From contig JAUILO010000096.1 of NCBI GenBank assembly GCA_030432775.1, positions 1 through 9,491 on the forward strand: DNA of 9,491 nt. Reading direction: 5' to 3'. The notes beneath the pieces are model-generated. The model worked only from the letters and a program-made list of their open reading frames with translations, searched no databases and had not been told where the DNA came from. This document shows, one piece after another, positions 1 through 5,206 of this stretch; within the stretch, counting starts at the first letter, position 1, and each line of letters begins with the position of its first letter. The position numbers were made by a program, and so were the translations under genes. The stretch comes from Alphaproteobacteria bacterium (GTDB lineage: Bacteria; Pseudomonadota; Alphaproteobacteria; Micavibrionales; Micavibrionaceae).

Positions 1-115
1 AGATACGCGCAGGTGCATCACTGGTACAGATTTACACTGGCCTCATCTATCAACTCCGGCCCTTGATAGATGAGGCCAGTGTAAATCTGTACCAGTGATG
101 CACCTGCGCGTATCT
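1..115. repeat. Perfect inverted repeat, 53-bp arms, 9-nt spacer
   Basis: Positions 1-53 are the exact reverse complement of 63-115, separated by a nine-base spacer (54-62). The right arm is genuine pyrD coding sequence, encoding the conserved flavin-site stretch around Leu-Val-Gln-Ile-Tyr. The left arm is the same sequence in inverse orientation and begins exactly at the first base of the window, so the repeat may continue outside it. A perfect palindrome made from the inside of a conserved gene is typical of a foldback or chimeric artefact at a contig end. A real inverted duplication is possible but less likely. It disrupts the 3' end of pyrD. Confidence 0.95.
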
Positions 116-1040
116 TTTTATAGGCGTCTTCGCCTGAAGATATACCGCCCAAGCCAATTATCGGTATTTTTCCTTTGGTGAGCGCGTAAAAGTTGTGAAT
201 AATTTGGGTGGATTTTCTGGCTAGTGGTTTGCCGCTTAACCCGCCTTGTTCTTTTCGGTAATATTCACCCAGATAATCAGGACGTGCAAGGGTCGTATTG
301 GTCAAGATTAGCCCATCAATTTTCGCATCCAGCGCTGTTTGTGCCAGTTCTTCGCGTTGTTCCTCATCAAGATCAGGCGCGAGCTTGATAAGAACAGGTG
401 GTTTGGTCTTTCCGGCTGTGCATGATTTGTCAAGTTCTTCGCGAATTTGTTCTAAAAGCTGCATTAAAAACGCGCGCTTTTGCAGGTTACGCAGTCCCGG
501 TGTGTTGGGGGATGATATGTTGATTGTCAGGTAATCGGCAATATTCCCCAGTTCCTGAATGAGTGTTTTGTAATCTTCGGCAGGTTCGGTCTGGTCTTTG
601 TTCAGGCCGATATTGATGCCAAGAATGTCTCCGTCGCGCTTTTGATCTTTTAAATAGGCGTTGACGTTTGTTTTGAATGTTTCAACGCCGTCATTAGGAA
701 AACCCATGCGGTTTATGACTGATTGGGTTTTTGTATCGCGGAATATCCGTGGTTTCGGGTTACCTTTTTGTGGCTTGGGGGTAACTGTACCCACTTCGAC
801 AAAGCCAAAGCCCATATCAAAACACGGTTTGATGATTTCCGCATTTTTATCAAATCCGGCGGCAAGGCCGGTGGGGCGTGGGAAGTTTATCCCCCATAAG
901 GTGGATGAGAGGATAGGATCGGGTTTTTGTTCGATTTTCGGCCCTAAACCGAGTTTTAAAGCCTTTAATGTTAGTGTATGTGCCGTTTCCGGCGGAAAAG
1001 CGAATAAAACAGGTCTTATAAGGGGGAATGCAGCGTTCAT
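18..1040 (-). CDS. pyrD: Dihydroorotate dehydrogenase (quinone), class 2; C-terminus corrupted
   Basis: PyrD oxidises dihydroorotate to orotate in pyrimidine synthesis and passes the electrons to membrane quinone through FMN. Class 2 features are visible: an N-terminal quinone-tunnel helix segment (about residues 1-40), NRMGFPNDG (110-118), GINIGLNKD (141-149), and NISSPNTPGLR (174-184), where Ser177 aligns with the class 2 catalytic serine. IKLAPDL, TNTT, GLSGKPL and the phosphate-binding GLGGISSG follow. The start is ATG at 1040 with an AAAGGT ribosome site 11 nt upstream. The gene lies 34 nt behind pgsA and is probably co-transcribed with it. The total of 340 aa is close to the family norm (336 in E. 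coli), but the last 11 residues (codons 21-53) are encoded by the inverted-repeat arm. They are therefore probably not the native tail, and the true C-terminus is missing from this window. Confidence 0.95.
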   Translation of the reverse strand: MNAAFPLIRPVLFAFPPETAHTLTLKALKLGLGPKIEQKPDPILSSTLWGINFPRPTGLAAGFDKNAEIIKPCFDMGFGFVEVGTVTPKPQKGNPKPRIFRDTKTQSVINRMGFPNDGVETFKTNVNAYLKDQKRDGDILGINIGLNKDQTEPAEDYKTLIQELGNIADYLTINISSPNTPGLRNLQKRAFLMQLLEQIREELDKSCTAGKTKPPVLIKLAPDLDEEQREELAQTALDAKIDGLILTNTTLARPDYLGEYYRKEQGGLSGKPLARKSTQIIHNFYALTKGKIPIIGLGGISSGEDAYKKIRAGASLVQIYTGLIYQGPELIDEASVNLYQ

Positions 1041-1074
1041 AGCGTGGTGAAACCTTTATTGGGTGAATTATGGC

Positions 1075-1617
1075 CTAGCCCCTTACATGCGGTATGCTGG
1101 CTTTTAAATAGCCCCAACCGGTGATGACAGTCAGCACAGTGGCAATACAGAGCAAAATAATGCCGGCAAACCAGTAAAAGCTGGATAAATCACCGATAAT
1201 TAAAAAGCCGAGCGCAACCATTTGTGCGGTGGTCTTCCATTTTGCCAGCTTGGTCACCGGCATTTGTACATTCTTAGGGCCTAGAAATTCCCGTATGCCC
1301 GATACCAGAAATTCGCGCATCATAATGACAAGAATCAAAATAACCCAGATATGGGAGATAATGCCCGAAGCCACAAGCATCAGCATAATTGTCATGACAA
1401 ATATTTTGTCTGAAATCGGGTCCAGAAAACGGCCAAATTCTGATTCTTGCTGAAATTTGCGGGCAACCCATCCATCAAAGAAATCTGTCAGCGCGCCAAT
1501 GGCATATAAGGTAAGACAGGCCCAGGCAGACCACTGGCCGGGGATAAAGAACAGGACGACGATAAAAGGCAAAACAATTATGCGCGTAATAGTCAGGATG
1601 TTTGCAAGATTTTTCAT
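1075..1617 (-). CDS. pgsA: CDP-diacylglycerol--glycerol-3-phosphate 3-phosphatidyltransferase
   Basis: PgsA transfers the phosphatidyl group from CDP-diacylglycerol to glycerol-3-phosphate, the committed step to phosphatidylglycerol and cardiolipin, in the inner membrane. The CDP-alcohol phosphotransferase signature D-x2-D-G-x2-A-R-x8-G-x3-D-x3-D is complete: Asp45, Asp48, Gly49, Ala52, Arg53, Gly62, Asp66, Asp70. Several hydrophobic membrane segments are visible (about residues 9-26, 31-44, 71-100 and two near the C-terminus). The length of 180 aa matches the family (182 in E. coli). The start is ATG at 1617, preceded by AGAGGT with a 6-nt gap. It is the first gene of a likely pgsA-pyrD unit, and a promoter candidate lies about 90 nt upstream. 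The ctrA terminator separates it from ctrA on the same strand. Confusion with phosphatidylserine synthase is unlikely given the sequence type and length. Confidence 0.96.
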   Translation of the reverse strand: MKNLANILTITRIIVLPFIVVLFFIPGQWSAWACLTLYAIGALTDFFDGWVARKFQQESEFGRFLDPISDKIFVMTIMLMLVASGIISHIWVILILVIMMREFLVSGIREFLGPKNVQMPVTKLAKWKTTAQMVALGFLIIGDLSSFYWFAGIILLCIATVLTVITGWGYLKASIPHVRG

Positions 1618-1623
1618 GTTCTT

Positions 1624-1629
1624 ACCTCT
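1624..1629 (-). promoter_or_regulatory. Ribosome binding site of pgsA
   Basis: AGAGGT on the minus strand lies six bases before the ATG at 1617. It supports that start codon. Confidence 0.75.
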
Positions 1630-1705
1630 ATGGGCTATGGCATTGATTGTCTAGTTTATATTGCCAATTCTATAATTTTTACGGCCTTTTTTGTGTTGTG
1701 TTGGG

Positions 1706-1734
1706 ATTTTATCGTTACGTTCTGACCAGGTCAA
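1706..1734 (-). promoter_or_regulatory. Sigma70-type promoter for pgsA-pyrD
   Basis: On the minus strand TTGACC (1734-1729) and TAAAAT (1711-1706) are separated by exactly 17 bases; each hexamer matches the vegetative consensus at five of six positions. The predicted start is near 1699, giving a leader of about 80 nt before pgsA. The -35 hexamer overlaps a short palindrome, TGACC-N-GGTCA (1723-1733), that could be an operator. The promoter lies downstream of the ctrA terminator, which fits independent transcription of pgsA. Confidence 0.65.
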
Positions 1735-1826
1735 TACGCAGCTCATACCTCTTGAATAGTACAGGATATGTTCAATATTTGTGAGAATTTATGAGGGGTA
1801 AGGGGTGCGCAGCGGCATTAAGACAG

Positions 1827-1856
1827 GTAAAGAAAACCCGCCAGAAGGCGGGGTTT
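1827..1856 (-). terminator. Rho-independent terminator of ctrA
   Basis: On the minus strand a G+C-rich stem (AAACCCCGCC against GGCGGGTTTT, with one mismatch or bulge) closes a TTCT tetraloop and runs directly into a T tract (TTTTCTTT). It begins about 35 nt after the ctrA stop codon and before the pgsA promoter, so it should end ctrA transcripts. Confidence 0.85.
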
Positions 1857-1890
1857 CAATATTCGGTATTTCGTGTGTTGAAAGGCCGGA

Positions 1891-2598
1891 TTAGCCGTTT
1901 GCAACTTTCTGGTTAGAGCTTCCTTCAGGATCTCTTAGGACATAACCGCGTCCCCATACTGTTTCGATGTAGTTATCACCATCAGCAGCTTCTTGTAATT
2001 TCTTACGCAATTTGCAAATAAACACGTCAATAATCTTTACTTCCGGCTCGTCCATGCCGCCATATAGGTGGTTTAGGAACATTTCTTTGGTAAGTGTTGT
2101 GCCTTTGCGTAAAGATAGCAGCTCAATAATGCCGTATTCTTTACCGGTCAGGTGAAGGGTTTTGTCGTTTACATCAACTGTGCGGCTATCAAGGTTCACC
2201 TTGATTTTTCCTGTTTCGATGATGCTTTGTGAATGGCCTTGTGAACGGCGCACAATCGCTTGAATTCGGGCGATCAGCTCACGTTTGTCAAATGGTTTGG
2301 TCAGGTAGTCATCCGCACCAAAGCCAAGACCTTTAATCTTGTTATCAAGTTCGGCAAGACCGGACAAGATTAGAATAGGTGTTTCGATTTTGGCAGCACG
2401 CAAGTTTTTCAAAACTTCATATCCGTCCATATCCGGTAACATAAGATCCAGAATAATGATGTCGTAATCATATATCTTTCCAATTTCGATGCCATCTTCT
2501 CCTAAATCCGTGGAGTCGATAATATAGCCTTCGGATTTAAGCATAAGCTCAATGCTCTTGGCTGTAGAAGCATCATCTTCGATCAGTAAAACACGCAT
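1891..2598 (-). CDS. ctrA: Cell-cycle response regulator CtrA
   Basis: CtrA is the essential alphaproteobacterial response regulator that controls flagellar, division and methylation genes and, in Caulobacter, silences the replication origin. The receiver domain (residues 1-115) shows acidic Glu7, Asp8 and Asp9, phospho-acceptor Asp51, Thr/Ser79 and Lys101-Pro102. The OmpR-type winged helix (about 130-227) includes HLTGKEY, LSLRKGTTLTKEMFLNHLYGG and the end motif VWGRGYVLRDP, nearly identical to Caulobacter CtrA. I chose ATG at 2598 (235 aa). It gives the family N-terminus MRVLLIEDD and has AAGGAAG five bases upstream, whereas the in-frame ATG at 2643 adds 15 unrelated residues and loses that site. 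The protein ends in Val-Ala-Asn-Gly rather than the Ala-Ala needed for ClpXP turnover in Caulobacter. A terminator follows. The upstream TTAA array suggests autoregulation. Confidence 0.97.
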   Translation of the reverse strand: MRVLLIEDDASTAKSIELMLKSEGYIIDSTDLGEDGIEIGKIYDYDIIILDLMLPDMDGYEVLKNLRAAKIETPILILSGLAELDNKIKGLGFGADDYLTKPFDKRELIARIQAIVRRSQGHSQSIIETGKIKVNLDSRTVDVNDKTLHLTGKEYGIIELLSLRKGTTLTKEMFLNHLYGGMDEPEVKIIDVFICKLRKKLQEAADGDNYIETVWGRGYVLRDPEGSSNQKVANG

Positions 2599-2603
2599 GG
2601 TTT

Positions 2604-2610
2604 CTTCCTT
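2604..2610 (-). promoter_or_regulatory. Ribosome binding site fixing the ctrA start
   Basis: AAGGAAG on the minus strand, five bases before the ATG at 2598. It is the strongest Shine-Dalgarno match nearby and decides between this start and the ATG at 2643. Confidence 0.85.
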
Positions 2611-2671
2611 TTTGCATAGCTCATCATGAGCGTGAATGGTCAATAATCACAATAATTACCCTTTGCGGGCA

Positions 2672-2686
2672 TTAATTCCCCGTTAA
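2672..2686. promoter_or_regulatory. Canonical CtrA binding site (TTAA-N7-TTAA)
   Basis: TTAA at 2672 and TTAA at 2683 are separated by exactly seven bases (TTCCCCG), the spacing of the CtrA-P consensus TTAA-N7-TTAA(C) known from Caulobacter. It lies 74-88 bases upstream of the ctrA start and is the ctrA-proximal end of a longer TTAA array. The inferred role is CtrA autoregulation. The site reads as TTAA-N7-TTAA on both strands, so its orientation cannot be set. Confidence 0.7.
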
Positions 2687-2690
2687 ACTT

Positions 2691-2715
2691 TATTAACAAA
2701 TATATTAACAAATAT
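2691..2715 (+). repeat. Tandem 12-bp direct repeat (ATTAACAAATAT x2)
   Basis: ATTAACAAATAT at 2692-2703 is repeated exactly at 2704-2715, and the period-12 match starts one base earlier, at 2691. Each unit carries one TTAAC half-site, so the duplication contributes two members of the TTAA array. Confidence 0.9.
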
Positions 2716-2759
2716 TAAAGAGGTTAACAATTTTTTTAACGAATTCTTTGTGCGGAATG

Positions 2760-2789
2760 TTGGGAATAGTGTATTTCGCATGGTATACT
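2760..2789 (+). promoter_or_regulatory. Candidate promoter for fliIJ
   Basis: TTGGGA (2760-2765) and TATACT (2784-2789) are separated by 18 bases on the plus strand. The -10 matches the vegetative consensus at five of six positions and the -35 at four of six. The predicted start is near 2796, giving a leader of about 48 nt before fliI. The nearest TTAA of the phased array ends 20 bases upstream of the -35, a plausible activator position. The weak -35 would fit a promoter that depends on an activator. Confidence 0.4.
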
Positions 2790-2843
2790 AGGTTAAAATC
2801 ACCGTTTAATCCTTTCTGACATTATATTTTGTGGCCTTAATTT

Positions 2844-4211
2844 ATGGATCGTTTATCTGAACAAGCACAGGCAGTGATTGCCCAAATGCCGGACTACGAA
2901 GTCTACGGCAAAGTAACCAAAGTTTTAGGACTTCTGGTTGAAATCGCTGGTTTCGGTCAGGGGCTTTCCATTGGCTCGCATGTTCATATTCGCCCGAACG
3001 AAGATCTGGATATACCTTGTGAGGTGGTTGGTTTTAAAGATGACCATGCTTTATTGATGCCGTTTGGTTCGCTTGAGGGGATCAGCCTTGGCTCGCGCGC
3101 CTATATTCAACGCGAAAAGCCAGTCATTATGCCGCATGATAACTGGGCGGGACGCGTTATTAACGGCTTGGGTCAGCCGATAGACGGCAAGGGGCCGCTT
3201 ATGCCCGGCGCGCATGCTATTCCGCTTCGGAATAAACCACCAGCGCCACATAGCCGTCAGCGCGTTGAAGAACAGCTGGATTTAGGTGTTCGTGCGGTTA
3301 ATAGCTTTCTTGCCACCTGTCGCGGACAGCGTATGGGTATTTTTTCTGGCTCCGGTGTTGGTAAGTCTGTGTTGCTGTCGATGATGGCGCGTTATACCGA
3401 GGCCGAAATAAGTGTCATTGGTCTGATTGGTGAACGTGGGCGCGAGGTGCAGGAGTTTTTGGAAGATGATCTGGGCGAAGAAGGTTTAAAGCGGTCGGTT
3501 GTTGTTGTTGCTACGGGTGATGAACCCGCATTAATGCGTCGTCAGGCGGCATATGTCACAATGTGTATTGCCGAACATTACCGCAATCAAGGCAAGAAGG
3601 TTTTGTGTTTGATGGATTCGCTAACGCGTTTTGCCATGGCGCAGCGCGAGATTGGTTTATCTGTTGGCGAGCCTCCTACAACAAAGGGGTATCCGCCGAC
3701 AACTTTTGGTGAACTCGCCAGATTGCTTGAACGTGCAGGCCCAGGCGCACAGGGGCAAGGCTCAATTACCGGGCTGTTTTCCGTGCTGGTGGAAGGTGAT
3801 GATCATAACGAACCGATTTCCGATGCTGTGCGCGGTATTGTGGACGGGCATATTGTTATGCGCCGCGAAATTGCCGATCGGGGGCGTTACCCTGCGATTG
3901 ATGTGTTGAAATCTGTGTCGCGTTCTATGCCCGAAGCCGTATCGCCCATGCGGAATGATATATTAAAACGCGCCAAGCAAATCATAACGACATATGAAAA
4001 TATGGAAGAACTTATTCGTCTGGGCGCTTACCGTAAGGGGAGTGATCCGGCGGTGGATGAAGCTATTATGCTATATCCGCAAATCGAAGAGTTTTTAGGC
4101 CAGCGTAAGGGGGACCGTTCATCCATTGATCAGAGTTTTGAAATGCTGGCGCAGATTGTGGGCATGATAGACAGCGCAGAGCGCGAGCCTGTTGCGCCGG
4201 CAACGACATAG
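2844..4211 (+). CDS. fliI: Flagellar type III export ATPase FliI
   Basis: FliI is the hexameric ATPase at the cytoplasmic mouth of the flagellar export gate; it energises release of substrates from their chaperones. Visible features are an N-terminal beta-barrel (about 18-90), Walker A SGSGVGKS (168-175) with Lys174, catalytic Glu197 in GERGREV, Walker B VLCLMDS (253-259) with Asp258, the type III ATPase stretch PPTTKGYPPTTFGELARLLERAG split across 277-299, and the ATPase alpha/beta signature PAIDVLKSVSRS near 352-363. The length of 455 aa is normal for the family. ATG 2844 is the first in-frame start after a stop at 2838, but no good Shine-Dalgarno sequence precedes it. fliJ follows after 17 bases. 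The gene is divergent from ctrA across the TTAA array. The pairing with fliJ and the TTKGYPPTTFGE stretch favour FliI over a virulence-type ATPase or F1 beta. Confidence 0.97.
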   Translation: MDRLSEQAQAVIAQMPDYEVYGKVTKVLGLLVEIAGFGQGLSIGSHVHIRPNEDLDIPCEVVGFKDDHALLMPFGSLEGISLGSRAYIQREKPVIMPHDNWAGRVINGLGQPIDGKGPLMPGAHAIPLRNKPPAPHSRQRVEEQLDLGVRAVNSFLATCRGQRMGIFSGSGVGKSVLLSMMARYTEAEISVIGLIGERGREVQEFLEDDLGEEGLKRSVVVVATGDEPALMRRQAAYVTMCIAEHYRNQGKKVLCLMDSLTRFAMAQREIGLSVGEPPTTKGYPPTTFGELARLLERAGPGAQGQGSITGLFSVLVEGDDHNEPISDAVRGIVDGHIVMRREIADRGRYPAIDVLKSVSRSMPEAVSPMRNDILKRAKQIITTYENMEELIRLGAYRKGSDPAVDEAIMLYPQIEEFLGQRKGDRSSIDQSFEMLAQIVGMIDSAEREPVAPATT

Positions 4212-4228
4212 AGGGCGGATGTTAAACT

Positions 4229-4672
4229 ATGGGTGAGCTGGATGGATTAATTCGTTACCGCAAACACACTGTTGATGAAAAACAGAAGGTGTTGTCGAAT
4301 TTATATCGTCAGTCCGAAGATCTTGAAAAACAAAAAGCCCGTATTCTGGCCGAAATGGAGGCCGAGAAGAAAGTGGCGCGGGAAGCAGAAGAGCGGGAAG
4401 AGCGCGAAACATCGGCGTTCTTGCTAACGTACCTGGAAGGCGCGCGTGCAAAAGTCAGGGCGCTAGATGGCCAGCTTGCAAGGTTGGAGGTTCGGATTAT
4501 TGCTGCACAAGAAGAGGTGCGATCGGCCTTTGCCGAACAGAAAAAAGTCGAAATTGTTCAAAAGCAGCGTCAGAAGAAAGAAGATTCTGAGGTGAAGGCC
4601 AAAGAATCCAAAGAACTGGATGAAATTGCAATAGATGCCTATCGCAAACAGGGGTTAGAGGATGATGGTTAA
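4229..4672 (+). CDS. fliJ: Flagellar export chaperone/stalk protein FliJ
   Basis: FliJ is a small coiled-coil protein that sits in the FliI ring like the gamma subunit of F1 and links it to FlhA. The 147-aa product equals the usual FliJ length. It is highly charged and almost entirely helical in pattern, with Glu/Lys/Arg/Ala heptads from about residue 10 to 135 and no glycine or proline breaks. The N-terminus (GLIRYRKHTVDEKQKVLSNL) resembles the FliJ opening, an Ile/Leu-Arg-x-Arg-Lys region followed by Asp-Glu-Lys. It starts 17 bases after fliI with a purine-rich GGCGGA upstream. FliJ sequences diverge strongly, so the call rests on length, coiled-coil character and position behind fliI. Confidence 0.88.
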   Translation: MGELDGLIRYRKHTVDEKQKVLSNLYRQSEDLEKQKARILAEMEAEKKVAREAEEREERETSAFLLTYLEGARAKVRALDGQLARLEVRIIAAQEEVRSAFAEQKKVEIVQKQRQKKEDSEVKAKESKELDEIAIDAYRKQGLEDDG

Positions 4673-4686
4673 ATCCTTCGACAAAG

Positions 4687-5085
4687 TTATAAGCTGGGGC
4701 GGGAGCCGTGAAATTCATGGTCGCGCGCCATATAACCTGTTATAGATCCGCCGATATTGCCTATCATAGATCCGGGCGCACCTAAAATAGCAAATGTCCA
4801 TTTCAATTCGGTATCCCATGAATCAGGTGTGTGTCTTGCAACACTGGTAATAACGTTATCGCCGCCAATATCATATTTTATAGTTTTATGTGCCTGTTCC
4901 CAGCTTACATAAGTGGAGTAAGGCGCGATAGCTGTTCCGATTGTGGCGGGAACGAGCGGGTGAACGTCATCTTGCTGGATCACGTGGTGACCAATTTGCC
5001 AGTTGCCGACAAATGTAACGGCGCTGCATGCTGTTGCTGCAGCTAAAAATACACCGCGTATAGATTTACCTAATACTTCAAACAT
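4687..5085 (-). CDS. Putative small lipoprotein, unknown function
   Basis: I do not recognise this 132-aa protein. Its N-terminus has Lys7 and Arg10, a short hydrophobic run (GVFLAAATA) and Cys20. This resembles a lipoprotein signal with a weak lipobox, Ala-Thr-Ala-Cys; signal peptidase I cleavage is an alternative. The middle is soluble and mixed in charge. The part near the C-terminus (about 102-122, FAILGAPGSMIGNIGGSITG) is glycine-rich and hydrophobic, like a glycine-zipper or membrane segment. The gene is convergent with fliJ (14 bases between the stop codons) and lies 121 bases beyond the fliK-like gene on the same strand, with its own promoter candidate. The ribosome site is weak. Location suggests, but does not prove, an envelope or flagellar role. 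That it is a real gene is supported by the signal-like start, the promoter and the lack of any competing gene. Confidence 0.6.
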   Translation of the reverse strand: MFEVLGKSIRGVFLAAATACSAVTFVGNWQIGHHVIQQDDVHPLVPATIGTAIAPYSTYVSWEQAHKTIKYDIGGDNVITSVARHTPDSWDTELKWTFAILGAPGSMIGNIGGSITGYMARDHEFHGSRPSL

Positions 5086-5129
5086 TATGTTACCGCTTTA
5101 CTATTCTTTTTGTTTTATTGTGGCGGAGA

Positions 5130-5158
5130 ATTTAACATAAAACACAGAGGTAAGTCAA
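5130..5158 (-). promoter_or_regulatory. Candidate promoter for the small lipoprotein gene
   Basis: On the minus strand TTGACT (5158-5153, five of six consensus bases) and TTAAAT (5135-5130, four of six) are separated by 17 bases. The predicted start is near 5123, leaving a leader of about 38 nt before the ATG at 5085. This suggests the gene can be expressed apart from the fliK-like gene upstream. Confidence 0.5.
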
Positions 5159-5206
5159 AATATTGTCGCATCTTGTTATGTTCTGTGCCGGAAGACTGGT
5201 GGTGGC

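Larger units (their letters stand above)
2672..2739. promoter_or_regulatory. Helically phased array of seven TTAA half-sites between ctrA and fliI
   Basis: TTAA occurs at 2672, 2683, 2693, 2705, 2715, 2724 and 2736. The start-to-start steps are 11, 10, 12, 10, 9 and 12 bases, averaging 10.7, close to one helical turn. Four copies are the fuller TTAAC. Only the first pair has the exact N7 consensus gap. Three more TTAA copies sit nearer fliI (2793, 2806, 2837). The array lies between divergent ctrA and fliI, both expected CtrA targets, so cooperative CtrA binding along one DNA face is a reasonable inference. Confidence 0.6.

Noticed and set aside
1..115. The palindrome as a natural pyrD terminator hairpin
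   Set aside because: Its arm is conserved coding sequence from inside the gene, it is far longer than a terminator stem, and no T tract is visible.
2599..2643. Longer CtrA from an in-frame ATG at 2643 (15 extra residues)
   Set aside because: The shorter start at 2598 gives the conserved N-terminus MRVLLIEDD and has a strong AAGGAAG site; the extension would run through that ribosome site.
2644..2843. Replication origin suggested by the AT-rich CtrA-site array
   Set aside because: No DnaA boxes (TTATCCACA-like) and no hemE, parAB, gidA or dnaA neighbours; a shared promoter region explains it better.
4665..4745. 26-codon plus-strand frame starting with ATG inside the end of fliJ
   Set aside because: Too short, no family resemblance, and it runs antisense into the 3' end of the small lipoprotein gene.
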